Shown one piece after another: positions 24,909 through 43,264 of a stretch of DNA of 64,000 nucleotides (its first letter is position 1; each line of letters opens with the position of its first letter). The stretch lies in NCBI GenBank assembly GCA_034190875.2, contig CM067356.1, forward strand, positions 59,976,708 to 60,040,707, given 5' to 3'. The notes beneath the pieces were generated by a model. That model saw nothing but the letters and a program-made list of their open reading frames with translations, did no database searches and was not told where the DNA came from. The translations under genes were made by a program, and so were the position numbers. This DNA comes from Urechis unicinctus (taxonomy: Eukaryota > Annelida > Polychaeta > Xenopneusta > Urechidae).

Positions 24909-24915
24909 TATAAAT
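24636..24915. repeat. (TA)n microsatellite with GATA/TCTA interruptions
   Basis: Replaces the place where the Cys-box exon of copy C would be expected from copy G (compare 47317-47427). Confidence 0.97.
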
Positions 24916-25029
24916 GTATATATGTTATGACTATGTCTCAGAGGAGAGTGCCGTCAAGCTAACTTATAGTCAGCGACAGGTCAAAGTACAGATTACTTCA
25001 ACATGTGGTCATTCCCCAATATGTCCTCA

Positions 25030-25210
25030 GACAACATAGAAATTTAGTCAATCATCAACACGTGCTCAGACAAAATCAACATGTCCTCAGACAACATCAA
25101 CATTTCCTCAGACAACATCAACATGTAATAATCCATCAACCTTGTCCTCAGACAACATCAACATGTAATAATCCATCAACATGTCCTCAGACAACATCAA
25201 CATGGGGAGG
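25030..25210. repeat. CTCAGACAACATCAACATG-type repeat, copy C
   Basis: Units of about 39 bp shared with 47480-47880 in copy G. Here the array joins directly to sequence that in G lies upstream of the membrane exon (48430 onward), so that exon has been lost. Confidence 0.9.
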
Positions 25211-25554
25211 AAGCTGTTATCGTACACACAGTCACTTCAAGGCACACAAAGGCACGAACCAATACGCACAGATACATTCAAAGGTGTACACATAAACAAA
25301 CCAGCAAACGCATATCCGAAGCCGTGCGTGCACACAGAGACATACGTGTACACAGCGTACGACCATTGGTCCACCCGGCGTCAGGTACCCCACCCCTCAT
25401 AACAACTGCTCACATGGGCGCGTTGATGAGTGCGCTGTACGCAAGCAGTTTAATAGTGCGCTAGTTGCTGCTCTGAGTGCAAGCGCGATAAGAACTTGAC
25501 CAACAGGGCCTAGACTTGGTCGAGATGGACGAGTGGTAACAGGAGCTAGATATG

Positions 25555-26350
25555 ACCCCAGACGTAAATAACGACCTGGCAGGTGCGGCCTTCAGAGTTA
25601 CATTACGACCTAACAGGGACGACCCCCAGGTTTACATAGCTACCTTGCAGAGAAGACACTCAGAGTAACATAGGGAACTGACAGAAAAGACCCCCAGAGT
25701 TACAAAGCGAACTGACAGGGACGACCCCCAGAGTTACATCGCGAACTGACAGGGACGACCCCCAGAGTTACATAGCAACCTGACAAGATCAACCCACAGA
25801 GTTACAGTGCGACCTGACAACCCCCATAGCAACCTGGCAGAGAAGACCCCCAGAGTTACATAGCGACCTAACAGAGAAGACCCCCAGAGTTACATTGCGA
25901 ACTGACAGGGACGACCCCCAGAGTTACATAGCAACCTGACAAGATCAACCCACAGAGTTACAGAGTTAACCCCCATAGCGACCAGAGAAACCCCCATAGC
26001 AACCTGGCAGAGAAGACCCCCAGAGATGACCCCCAGAGTTACATTGCGAACTGGCAGGGACGACCCACAGAGTTACATAGCTACCTGGCAGAGAAGACCC
26101 CCAGAGTAACATAGCGATCTGACAGGGACGACCCCCACAGTTACATAGCAACCTGACAAGAACAACCCCCAGAGTTACATTGGGACATGACAGGGACGAC
26201 CCCCAGAGTTACATAGCAACCTGAAAAGAACAACCCCCTGAGTTACATTGCGACCTGACAACCCCGGAGCTACCTGGCAGAGAAGACCCCCATAGCTACA
26301 ATACGACCTGACGGCCCCCATAGTAACATTCCGAACTGACGACCCCCAGA
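25555..26350. repeat. GACCCCCAGAGTTACATAG-type minisatellite, copy C
   Basis: Irregular units of about 31-38 bp, same family as 48770-50200 upstream of copy G. It interrupts the MAMNRY first exon. Confidence 0.9.
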
Positions 26351-26379
26351 TATACAATGTGTACCGATTCATAGCCAAG

Positions 26380-26995
26380 GATGTGTGTATTGACTACAGC
26401 TATAACTACAACAGCAGCCTTCCCTTGATAGGGCTATATGATGACCGTCTGTCTGGAAGCCACCTGAAGACGTAAGGAGGGACAGGTGGCTTTTATTGTC
26501 ATTTCCTCTGCTGGTTTTCCGCATAGCAGAAGCCTTGCTCGGATTTCTTCTTGCTTTCGCTTTCGATTTGGACTGAATATTATGACGTTGCTGTTACGCT
26601 TTACACCTATAGCTCACGTGTTTTCCTTTGTCAATATTGTTGGTGACGTTTGATATCACCTTCATTATTAAATATTTCGGTTAATTTTTGAAATTGACAT
26701 GTTTCATCATCTTTGCAAGGAAGTCAAATTTAAGAATGAGGACGATGTATCAAACTAAAGGAATGCGGATCCTTAAACGGGATAGAAATTATGACCTCGT
26801 ACTGGTTAGTATGACCTCGTGCTGGTAAGTATAACCTCATGCTGGTAGCTATGACTTCGTGCTGGAAAATATGCAAGAATGTTGTTGTATCAACACGGCA
26901 GAAATTCGTGTCCATCGTAACACCAGCCAATAATTACGTCATAATATATCTCAGTTAAGAAACACAAACACCGAATATGAATTAGTACGACACAG
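26380..26995. other. 5' region of copy C, spacer to copy D
   Basis: Similar to 31020-32050 upstream of copy D's distal first exon. Contains the IRF-like element at 26553. Confidence 0.5.
26553..26570 (-). promoter_or_regulatory. IRF/ISRE-like element, 5' of copy C
   Basis: On the minus strand CAAATCGAAAGCGAAAGC, a match to GAAANNGAAA, about 175 bp upstream of the MAMNRY start codon. Copy D has a related element in the same relative position. Confidence 0.45.
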
Positions 26996-27022
26996 GATAT
27001 ATTTCCCAGTAGCGAGTCATGC

Positions 27023-27028
27023 TTTATT
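27023..27028 (-). terminator. Poly(A) signal of copy D
   Basis: AATAAA on the minus strand about 130 bp after the stop codon of copy D. Copy A has the equivalent at 11976. Confidence 0.5.
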
Positions 27029-27155
27029 ATCACATCACTATATGCCACAATTACCAATATTATTGACACATCTCCAATGGCGGGTATCCATTACGTCTGG
27101 TCAAGGCTTAAATTGAGCGCAGCCAATTGCAGCATTGGTTAGAATGTCAACAAAG

Positions 27156-30100
27156 CTAAATGTCTTGAGCTTGGCAATACATGAGCATATAGGGTGATGA
27201 TGCTTTGACATGTGACCAGGAGACAGGATAAACGTGGAGGTCTGATGTGTAGAACCAGACACGTGACTTGCTTCCAGCTCCTAGTCTGTATGTGATGTAG
27301 TGTCCCGAGTGAAGTCCACCATGGTGACACACAACGGACACCAGACGGTAGGTCTTTCTCCTGCGCACATATACACACAGACAGACAGGCTTAGTAATCC
27401 ACCACGCTCCCTGATTTCATAAGTCATCCATGCATTACAACACGTGTAAATTTAATGTACCTCTGAATGCCTTCTAGTGCTTCGGTGAGAAGGAGGTCTT
27501 CTTCGAAAGACACTGTTCCATGAATGGATGTCTTATTGATGTGGATACACAGACATTGTGGCAGCTTCAACAAACACACTTTGACCTCATTGCTCAGTAG
27601 ACAACCTACATTAGATTGGACAGATTTATGTGCTACAAATACGATTAGGTCAATTGCAAATGTGTATTTGTTACCCGCACTTAAAATTGGAGTGTTGGGC
27701 AGAAGTCGAAAATAAGAAATAAAGGCTGCTGATCGTACCACTTGTAATGACAGTTTTTTTATGTACACGGATTTAGCCACGCTCTGTCCGACAGCGCCCT
27801 CTGCTTCCGGTTTAGTTGTGCATTTGGTGCAGTCGACGTCTTCTATGACCTCTTCTCTCACGTAGTGTGCCAGCAATTCTTCGATTCCCTGGTTATAGAA
27901 ATAGCAACTTATGATGTACACTGCCCGTTGTGATGTTCACGCCAATGTATGATGAATCTGCTGTTCTTAGCTGGGAGATAAGCCACACGCCTAATCGTTA
28001 AGTGGTGACGTAATAGTAACAACTCACCTTGCCATCTGCCAAGTTGAGAGTGAGGCTATGGAAGCTGTTGATCTGCTCAGGATACTGATGAACACACAAT
28101 CACCTTACAGTATGCATGCATCCCAACTCTATCTAGTTATGTAGGAGAAGTGAATGTCGTGAAGGATATGCTACCAACCTCGTAACCACATGTTTCACAA
28201 TGCATCGTGACTGCATGTTTGCCAAGGAAGGGGTGCTCTTCCCTAGCACCATCACAATCATTCTACAAGTTTCAGGAAACATTTTCTGGTTAGATCAAGA
28301 CCCGGTAAACAGTCAATGATAAAAATGGAAACATAACGTGTACTTATCATATGAGAACTGACAGAATGTCCACCGACCTTCGCTTCTTCTTCTTCGATGA
28401 CTTCCAGCAAATGTTGCAGCAACTCGTGACAATCCTGTATACAACAGTCATAAATTACTAAACCACGCCCACTCATTATCATACCATGAATAATTAACAA
28501 GTTAATTGACAAGTTAACCAGTGGTGTGTTCTGCGAGAAGATAATCTTTTTGAAACAAATTGAACGTTGAATGTTTGACCTGCTCTTTGTTGATTGCAGG
28601 AAAGCCTCGTTCACGCAGAGCTTTCAGGACCAAAGATGGACCTGCGACAGCTTTTACTTCCTCATTCAAATCTGCCAAGTCAATGCGTACCCACAAATAA
28701 CGACTGCCTATGGCAAATGACTTGATATATCATTGAAGAGAATGTCTTGTATGTCAACGGGGCGATGTCTGTCACTGTCTGTGATGTGGATCAGATGATG
28801 CATCTGTGATGTGAATGATGTGATGTCTGTGATGTGAATGATGTGATGTGTCTGATGCAAATTAGGTGATATGTCAATGATGTGAATGAGGTAATGTTTC
28901 TGTGATGTCAATGAGGTGATGTGTATGTGATTTCATTGAGGTTATGTCTGTGATGTTAATGAAGTGATATGTCTATGATGTGAATGAGGTGATGTATCTG
29001 TGATGTGAATGAGATGTACGTCTGTGATGTGAATGAGGTGATGTGTCTGTGATGTGAATGAGATGAAATAACTGTGATGTAAATGAGGGGGTGTGTCTGC
29101 GATGTGAATGAGGAGATATATCTGCGATGTGAATGAGGTGATGTGTCTATTATGTCAATAAGGTGATATTTCCGTAATGTGAACGAAGTGATGTGTCTCT
29201 GATGTGAATAAGGTGCGCCTGCATGTGGCGAGATTTACCTTTGAGGAGTTCACAGACATGATTCATGGAGATATTTGGGGAGCTCTCCAGCCACAGTTTG
29301 AGGGGTGTACACGGAGCTAGCGACTGAATGGCAGAGTTAAAGAAACAGGTCGCACCAAGGTTAGGCAAACCAGGGCAGCCAACGGAAGTTTCTTGTCTGA
29401 CTGAAACCAGTTAAGCAAAACATAATCACAGCGAAAGACAACGTCTAAATTCATAAGAACGATGCAAATGGAACTAACAAGAAGTGTAGATATGACATGG
29501 CTTTGTCAACACATTCTGAAAAAGGGTAGTGTTTCTAAACCAACCGCGATCGATATGCTAGTGTGCTCACACATCTGATGGCAATAGCCTGAAAGGCAGC
29601 ATTATGCCCGGCCAATGGCTGTTTCTTCTAGCTTTTACGTCTCACCGCATAGATATCATTATTGCAGCGTGTATTGCATGTTATTTTTGCCATGCCATAT
29701 GGCCAGCTGCTGTAATGCTTTCACAGGAGGTGGGATGGCTATGTGTTGATGGTTGTTTGAATCATACGCCATCATCCAGGAGAAAGGTGCCAACCATGTT
29801 CTACAAAACGTGGATTCTCATGCAGACAAACAGCTTCAGTGGCACGGAACTTTTTTTATAGCACATAACTGTGACTGCTCTGTATGACAGAAAGAGCTCA
29901 TGTGAATCGCCACCTGTGATTACACGGTACGACAGGAAGAACTCACATTGGTCGTCATGTGATGTAACAGAGTATGACAGGAAGACTTCACATTGATCGC
30001 CACCTGTGATTATAATGTGTGAGAGGAAGAACTCACATTAATCGCCACCTGTGATTACAATGTATGGCAGGAAGAACTCGCCTGAATCGCCACCTGTGAT

Positions 30101-30502
30101 TACAATTTTTGACAGGAAGAACTCACATTGATCGCCATCTGTGATTAAAGAGTATGACAGGATGAACTCACATTGATCGCCACCTGTGATTACAATGTTT
30201 GACAGGAAGAGCTCACATTGTTCGCCACCTATGATTACAATGTCTGACAGGAAGAACTCATTAATCACCACCTGCGATTACATCAGTGACGGGAAGGACT
30301 CGCATGGATCGTCCCCTGCAGTTTGAATTGAGAGAGGTGTTACGTTTGAAGTTCCCGATAGCCTGATGAAGTGCGGACAATCAGTGGAGTATTCTCTCCA
30401 GCTACAGCCTAAGACATGGCATAACACGAACGTACACAGAAGCAGCATCAACAACACTAGTATGGTGCCGATGATGACGTAAAAAGCGCTCTCCACGGCC
30501 AT
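27156..30502 (-). CDS. USP30-like deubiquitinase, copy D (type I), intact 381-aa model
   Basis: Predicted thiol protease cleaving ubiquitin conjugates. Exons: 30304-30502, 29239-29400, 28580-28707, 28378-28434, 28179-28262, 28028-28084, 27739-27888, 27461-27564, 27156-27360; phases agree and lengths sum to 382 codons with the stop. All introns are GT-AG except the first donor, which reads GC. A hydrophobic segment spans about residues 7-33, as in USP30, which is anchored in the outer mitochondrial membrane. Catalytic Cys is about residue 85 (LGATCFFN), His about 334 (HSGHYITYR), followed by WFYTSD. Zinc pairs are CETC and CTKC. Segments LPQCLCIH and HHGxxHSGH are especially close to USP30. 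Shorter than human USP30 (517 aa). An alternative first exon lies at 30815-31016. Function as an enzyme is inferred from the conserved residues. Confidence 0.85.
28780..29220. repeat. Intron minisatellite of copy D (about 25 bp)
   Basis: GATGTGAATGAGGTGATGTG-type units in the intron after the Cys-box exon, about three times longer than in copy A. Confidence 0.9.
29405..29865. other. No coding feature seen in this intron part of copy D
   Basis: Unique sequence between the Cys-box exon and the 45-bp repeat. A plus-strand frame at 29604-29861 is probably spurious. Confidence 0.4.
29870..30295 (-). repeat. 45-bp minisatellite at the first-exon donor of copy D
   Basis: About nine units, each reading on the minus strand AATCACAG, GTGGCGATCAAT, GTGAGTTC: an acceptor-like end, 12 bases, and a strong donor. 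The unit matches the 3' end of the first exon (GGGGACGATCCAT followed by GCGAGT). All these donors are in the same phase as the real exon end. Confidence 0.9.
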
Positions 30503-30814
30503 GCTTGATCCTATTCTAATGCTGCAATAGCTATATACGTATCTGGATTGTTTAGCGACAGCAAATGCGAATTAGTCGAATGAGATAACAAAAACAGAAC
30601 AGTTACTGCCGCTTTCACTTTCTGATCCCTATGTATCAATGCACTTCATATTCAATGTTTATCAGGGCAGAGACAAAACGCATTAATGCCTTCTATGTGT
30701 GTCAATGCTTGTTTGTAAAAGATGTTTAGCCATGTCAACCTGAATATGACTGGCTGGCTAAATAATCATAGCTGTTTATCAATACTTGACAATAAAAGCA
30801 TCGTCTGGACTCAC

Positions 30815-31016
30815 GTGGACCTTTGTGTGTGATGGTCCGAATCCTTTGGTAAATCCGCTGTGATAGTTCCAGGGCCGGCACACAGAGGAACAATGCAAGC
30901 AGCAATGTAATGATCCACCACGTCCGTCTGTCGTCTTCCAGCGGGAATGAAATACACCAGGCCAATATGAGGGCCGTAAGTATACAGGCGGCTACTATAT
31001 ACCGATTCATAGCCAT
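30815..31016 (-). CDS. Alternative first coding exon of copy D, two hydrophobic segments
   Basis: Begins MAMNRY and encodes two hydrophobic stretches (about residues 6-24 and 33-50) followed by a basic region. A GTGAGT donor after base 30815, or a GTCCAC after 30821, both end the exon in phase 1, the phase required by the Cys-box exon of copy D. It lies upstream of the other first exon (30304-30502). The copy C first exon starts the same way. Alternatively it belongs to an unrecognised gene, but orientation, phase and paralogy favour the USP30-like array. Confidence 0.55.
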
Positions 31017-31190
31017 GGGTGTGTGCTTGGACTAGAGCTATAACTACAACAGCAGCCTTCCCTTGATAGGGCTATAAGATGACCATCTGTCTGTGAGCCA
31101 ACTGAAGACGTAAGGAGGAACATGTGGCTTGTATTGTCATTTCCTCTGCTGGTTTTCCGCATAACAGAAACGTTGCACGGATTTCTTCTT

Positions 31191-31204
31191 GCTTTCGTTT
31201 TCGG
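31191..31204 (-). promoter_or_regulatory. IRF/ISRE-like element, 5' of copy D
   Basis: CCGAAAACGAAAGC on the minus strand, matching GAAANNGAAA, about 175 bp upstream of the MAMNRY start. Confidence 0.45.
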
Positions 31205-31752
31205 TTTGGACTGAGTAAGCTCTGCTTTACATTCATTTGCATACTGACCTTCCTCTTCGCTTTGATTCGATTTACGCCTATAGCTCACGTCGTTTCCTTT
31301 GTCAATATTGTTGGTGGCGTTTGATATCACTTTCATTATTAAAAGGATTATAACCAACTCGGTTAATTATTGACATTTACATGTTCCATCCTCTTTGCAA
31401 GGAAGTCAAGCTTTAAGAATGAGGACGATGTATCAACCTTAAAGAAGTATTATACATCAACCTAAGAAAAAGGTAAAAAAATTATAATACCGAATATGCT
31501 TCAACCTTAAAAGATTGTATAGCGTTAGAATGTCGAAGATGCTTAAAAAGGGTCAACCTACAGGATGAAGATGATGCATCAACCTACGAAAGCATTAGAA
31601 TACTTTTGATCCATCAATCTGATAATCTCATTGTTTAATTAAAACAATGAGATGGCATGTCCTACGCTCAAATGGATCATTACTTCCAGGCACAGAAAAA
31701 TATCATAGTACAAGCAATCCTCATCTTCGTCTTGTCTATTTCCGTCACCCTC

Positions 31753-31805
31753 ATCACTATCATCATCATCATCACCATCATCACCATCATCATCATCTTT
31801 ATCAT
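31753..31805. repeat. (CAT)n trinucleotide tract
   Basis: ATC/CAT repeat with few interruptions; translates as poly-His or poly-Met in shadow frames. Confidence 0.95.
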
Positions 31806-32227
31806 CCTATTATCTTTATCTACCAACAAGCAATGACACACAGAGAAGGCATGACGGCGTTTACTCTCTGCCCTGGTAAACATTAAATATGAAGAGCATG
31901 AATACATATGGATCTGAAAGTAAAAGCGGCAGTAACTATACAAGAATGTTGTAGTTTCAACAAGGGAGAAATTCGTGTCCATCGTTACACCAGACAATAA
32001 TGACGTCATAATATATCTCAGTTAAGAAACACAAACACTTAAACTTGAATTAGTACGATACAGGATATATTTCCCAGTAGCGAGTCATGCTTTATAATCA
32101 TATCACTATATGCCACAATCACCAATTTGTCATTCTTGACACATCTCCAATGGCGGGAATCCATTACTTCTCGTCAAGCTTAAATTGAGAGCAGCCACCT
32201 GCAGCGTTGGTTGGAATGTCAACAAAG

Positions 32228-35200
32228 CTAAATGTCTTGAACTTGGCAATACATGAGCATATAGGGTGATGATGCTTTGACACGTGACCAGGAGACAGGA
32301 TAAACGTGGAGGTCTGATGTGTAGAACCAGACACGTGACTTGCTTCCAGCTCCTAGTCTGTAGGTGATGTAGTGTCCCGAGTAAAGTCCACCATGGTGAC
32401 ACACAACGGACACCAGACCGTAGGTTTTTCTCCTGCGCACACATACACACAGACAGACAGGCTTAGTAATCCGCCACGCTCCCTGATTTCGTGAGTCATC
32501 CATGCATTACAACACGTGTTAATTTAATGTACCTCTGAATGCCTTCTAGTGCTTCGGTGAGAAGGAGGTCTTCTTCGAAAGACACCGTTCCATGAATGGA
32601 TGTCTTATTGATATGGATACAAAGACATTGTGGCAGCTTCAACAAACACACTTTGACCTCATTGCTCAGTAGACAACCTACATTAGATTGGACAGTTTTA
32701 TGTGCTACAATACGAGCCTAGGTCAATTGCAACTGTGTATTTGTTACCTGCACACAACATTGGAGTGTTGGGCAGAAATCGAAAATAAGAAATAAAGGCT
32801 GCTGATCATACCACTTGTAATGACAGTTGTTTGATGTACACGGAATTAGCCACGCCCTGTCCGACAGCGCCCTCTGCTTCCGGTTTAGTTGTGCATTTGG
32901 TGCAGTCGACGTCTTCTATGACCTCTTTTCTCACGTAGTGTGCCAGCAATTCTTCGATTTTTCCCTGGTGACAAAAATAGCAACTAATGATGTGCTCTGT
33001 CCATGATTGCGCCAATTTTTCGATGAATCTGCTGTTCTTAGCCTGGTGATAAGCCACACGCCTATTGATTAAGTTGTGGCTTAGTAGTAACAACTCACCT
33101 TGCCATCTGCCATGTTGAGAGTGAGGCTATGGAAGCTGTTGATCTGCTCAGGATACTGATGAACACAAAATCACCTTACAGTATGCATGCATCCCAACTC
33201 TATCTAGTTATGTAGGAGAAGTGAATGTAGTTTAGGATATGCTACTAACCTTGTAACCACATGTTTTACAATGCATCGCGACTGCATGTTTGCCAAGGAA
33301 AGGGTGCTCTTCCCTAGCACCATCACAATCATTCTACAAGTTTCAGGAAACATTTTCTGGTTAGATCAAGTCATGTCATGACACGGTAAACACTCAATGA
33401 TAAAAATGGACACATAATGTGTACTTATCATATGAGAACTGACAGAATGTCCACCGACCTTCGCTTCTTCTTCTTCGATGACTTCCAGCAAATGCTGCAG
33501 CAACTCGTGACAATCCTAAACACAACAGTCGTTTATTATTATACCATGAATAATTAACAAGTTAATCGATAAGTTTACCTGTACTTTCGATGTTCTTTTT
33601 TATATAAATTACGTTGAATATATGACCTGTTGCCTGTTGGGAGCAGGAAAGCCTCGTTCACGCAAAGCATTCAGGACCAAAGATGGATCCGCGGCAGTTT
33701 TTACTTTCTCATTCAAATCTGCCAAGTCAATTCGTACGCGCAAATTACGATTGTCTGAGATGCAAATGACATGTTATATCCATGAAGAGAATGTATTTTA
33801 TATCAACGGGGTGATGTGTCAGTAACGTGAATGATGTGATGCGTCTATGATGTGAATGAGGTTATGTGTTTGTGATGTGAATGAGGTTATGTGTCTGTAA
33901 TTTGAATGAGGTGATGTGTCAGTGATGCAAATGATGTCATGTGACTGTGATGTGAATGAGGTGATGTGTTTGTGATGTCAACGAGATGATGTGTCTGTGA
34001 TTTGAATGAGGTGATATGTCTGTGATGTTAATAAGGTAATGCGCTGTAATGTGAATGAGGTGGTTTGTTTATGGTGTGAATGAGGTGATGTGCTTGTGCT
34101 GTGAATGAGGTTATGTGTCTGTGATGTGAATAAGGTGAGCCAGCATGTGGCGAGATTTACCTTTGAGGAGCTCACAGACAAGATTCATGTAGCTATTTGG
34201 GGAGCTCTCCAGCCACAGTTTGAGGGGTGTACACGGAGCTAGCGACTGAATGGCAGAGTTAAAGAAGCAGGTCGCACCAATGTTAGGCAAACCAGGGCAT
34301 CCTGGCCAAACTGAAAGAAAGAAATAACATTGAACAAGTCGGTGTGCGTCGGAGCCTCCCAACAGATAGGTTTGAACAAGTGTTCCTCATTGCAAGAACG
34401 GATTACTAATGCGCAGTTTGATGTAGTCGTGGGATTATATTCAGGCTGAACTGCAGCAACTTAAATGTTCTCTATGTTTACTGATATTGCCAGTCAGTTG
34501 CCGATCACAACTCACTCAGTCGCTGCTCACAACTCACTCAGTCACCACTCGCAACTCACTCAGTCACAGTTTCACTCAGGGCTCACAACTCACTCAGTCG
34601 CCGCTCACACTCGGCTAGCTAGCAGACTGAATCGGTTGACGTGTACCTTGGAGCAAGGATGAGATGGCTAGGATGGAAAACGTCGGACACCAAAGCACGA
34701 CCATATAGCTGACATGAATCAGGAATCGTCGCTGCCCACCAACGTTGGCAAGTCACCATGATGATAAGGGTCAAACGCAGCCAACGTGGAGGTAAACATT
34801 CCACCAAGTTCACGGCCAATCCTCATCCTCCCCAATCATCAGACTCAAATCGCCACTCATCTGACTCAAGGCTGAAATCCATCAGAACGGCTGGTCCCAT
34901 TCGCCACTCCATCAGACTCAACGGCTTGAACAAGTCGGTGTTGCGTCCCCATCGCCAGTCCATCAACAGATAGCGTTTTTGATCAGTGTTGATTATCATT
35001 GCAAGAACGGATTACTAATGCGCAGTTTCGATGTAGTCGTGGGATTATCCCGGCTGAACTCAGCAACTCCATCAGACTCACATCAGTCTCTATCAGTCAG
35101 ACTCACGTGGTCCCATCGTCAGACCAGATCACAACTCACTCACTCAGTCGCTGCTCACAACTCACTCAGTCACCACTCGCAACTCACTCAGTCGTCACTC

Positions 35201-35509
35201 GCAGCTCACTCAGTCGCCGCTCACAACTCACTCAGTCGCCGCTCACAACTCACTCGGCTATCGCTCATAATGCACTCAGACGCCTCTCAAAACGCACTCG
35301 GTTGAAAACTGGCTGGCTAGGATGGAAAACGTCGGACACCAAAGCACGACCATATAGCTGACATGAATCAAGTGAATCGTAAGCGCTGCCCAAAAGACGT
35401 GTATCAGCCACTGGCAAGTCACCATGATGATAAGGGTCAACGCAGCCAACGTGGACAATGCGGTATACATTCCACCAAGTTCACGGCCAATCCTCATCTC
35501 CCCATCCAT
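32228..35509 (-). CDS. USP30-like deubiquitinase, copy E (type I), intact body, uncertain N-terminus
   Basis: Protease-body exons: 34161-34310 (CPGLPNIGATCFFN), 33627-33754, 33459-33515 (DCHELLQHLL), 33250-33333, 33099-33155, 32812-32964, 32533-32636 (LPQCLCIH), 32228-32432 (YSGHYITYR). Their lengths and phases match copy D and keep one open frame of about 312 codons; one exon has an extra in-frame codon. The Cys, His and acidic residues are present. The membrane-spanning first exon exists twice, at about 34648-34830 (frameshifted, but with a good phase-1 donor) and 35298-35509 (open, but ending in phase 2 at its best donor). I cannot say which first exon is used, so the start is uncertain. 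Like D, it is probably anchored by its N-terminus. Confidence 0.7.
33805..34135. repeat. Intron minisatellite of copy E (about 25 bp)
   Basis: Same repeat family and position as 13760-13905 and 28780-29220. Confidence 0.9.
34495..35300. repeat. Two blocks of CTCACAACTCACTCAGTCGC repeat plus duplicated first-exon region
   Basis: The 22-bp repeat occurs at 34495-34615 and 35125-35300, separated by a second copy of the membrane-exon region. The whole first exon with its intron repeat has been duplicated within copy E. Confidence 0.85.
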
Positions 35510-35579
35510 CAGACTCCCGGCTATTCACATGCGCAATCATCAGACTCAACTAATTTGTCCACCAAGGGCCCAATCGTCA

Positions 35580-35845
35580 TCTCCCCATCATCAGACTCCC
35601 GGCTGGTTCCCATCGCCACTCCATCTGACTCCCGGCTGGTTCCCATCACCACTCCATCAGACTCACGGCTGGTCCCATTCGCCACTCCATCAGACTCACG
35701 GCTGGTCCCCATCGCCACTCCATCAGACTCACGACTGGTCCCCATCGCCACTCCATCAGACTCACGGCTGGTCCCCATCGCCACTCCATCAGACTCACGG
35801 CTATTCCCCATTGCCGCTTCATCAGACTCACGGCAGGTGTCGGTA
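35580..35845 (-). repeat. 33-bp repeat in the N-terminal coding region of copy E
   Basis: About eight units encoding an 11-residue repeat (MGTSRESDGVA) on the minus strand, each unit bringing its own ATG. Copy A has about three diverged units (14760-14850). No stop interrupts the array, but a TAG separates it from the open membrane exon. Confidence 0.9.
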
Positions 35846-35983
35846 TCCATGACTACCAATGACCGTGATATGGCCAGTTCTACCCAATAGAACAACCTGC
35901 CTTCCTTCTGCCGACACATCAATCTTCGTGTTGTTGCTGTCGTCTGGCCAGAAGGTTTCGCATACGGGACACCAAAGGCAGCT

Positions 35984-35995
35984 CAAAACGAAACC
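35984..35995 (+). promoter_or_regulatory. IRF/ISRE-like element, 5' of copy E
   Basis: CAAAACGAAACC, core AANNGAAA, equivalent to 15052 in copy A. A second match (AAAACGAAACT) lies near 36411-36421. Motif match only. Confidence 0.4.
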
Positions 35996-35999
35996 GCAC

Positions 36000-36770
36000 A
36001 GTTTTCACCACTCCCGCCTGTTTATTATGTTACCAAGTGCTCCTTCTCGCCAGGCGCCTACACGCAGATCCTGAAGGCCCTACCCGTGGTGACTCCCCAG
36101 CCCCTCCACCACCCCTGGCCCACACACTCTTGTCTGACGTTTGCAGTAAACGACAGAGCTGGGGCTTGGTGGGGGTGGTAGGTGGGGGGGGGGGGGTAGT
36201 AAGTTCTTGTGAAGCTGCTTTTCTTGTTACGGTTAATCAAAGCTGCGTTATTTCGATTGGTTTTCACTTACTGTGATCGCGACACCTACGCGTTAGAGGA
36301 GGGTGACTTGCTGCACCACTCCTCCACAACAGGAGCTAGCACCCTGTGTCAAGTTTGACCCATCGCTGATCGGGGTCGCTCCAAATTCTGCTTTCCGTGC
36401 AGCAAAAGCAAAAACGAAACTACGCATATGCGCTATGTGTGAGAACGGTTCGTGGTATATGGTTGGTCGTAACGGATATAATGTATACCAGCCAATCGGA
36501 CGACAGCAATTACTTGCGTGTAACTAAATCAGCCAATCAGACGACAGCAATTACTTGCGTGTATCTAAATCAGCCAATCAGACGATAGCAATTACTTGCG
36601 TAAAACTTAATCAGCCATCAGATCACAGGAATTATTCGCGCGAAACTAATGCAACCAATTCCATGACAGATGTAATTGCCCGCTGCAGTATTTACTACCC
36701 ACGAATGGCGTGACTGTCAGCTATCATCTCCGATTCCAGTTTCCCATATTCATTATAGTATTAAGGGTAG
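36000..36770. other. Spacer between copies E and F
   Basis: Diverged duplicate of about 15060-15420. A short (G)n run lies near 36185-36196 and three imperfect copies of an about 52-bp unit (CAGCCAATCAGACGACAGCA) at 36490-36620. No gene seen. Confidence 0.5.
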
Positions 36771-36779
36771 AACATCACA

Positions 36780-43259
<6,480 letters not shown>

Positions 43260-43264
43260 ATAGA

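Larger units (their letters stand above)
22310..26378 (-). pseudogene. USP30-like copy C (type III), deleted relic
   Basis: Compared with copy G the last exon (about 22456-22590) has an internal deletion that removes the whole His box, and carries stops. The exon around 22735 lacks the segment encoding the central HINKT. The exon at about 22960-23160 is frameshifted after HYVREE. The exons for the Cys box, the DCHE segment and the first zinc pair are gone: exon sequence runs into the 54-bp donor repeat at 23340. The first exon begins MAMNRY at 26378 like the exon at 30735 but is interrupted after a few codons by the 5' minisatellite. A poly(A) signal remains at 22310-22315. Cannot encode a deubiquitinase. 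Confidence 0.85.
31020..32050. other. 5' region of copy D, spacer to copy E
   Basis: Contains an IRF-like element (31191), a (CAT)n trinucleotide tract at 31753-31805 and sequence similar to 26380-26990. No gene seen. Confidence 0.5.
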
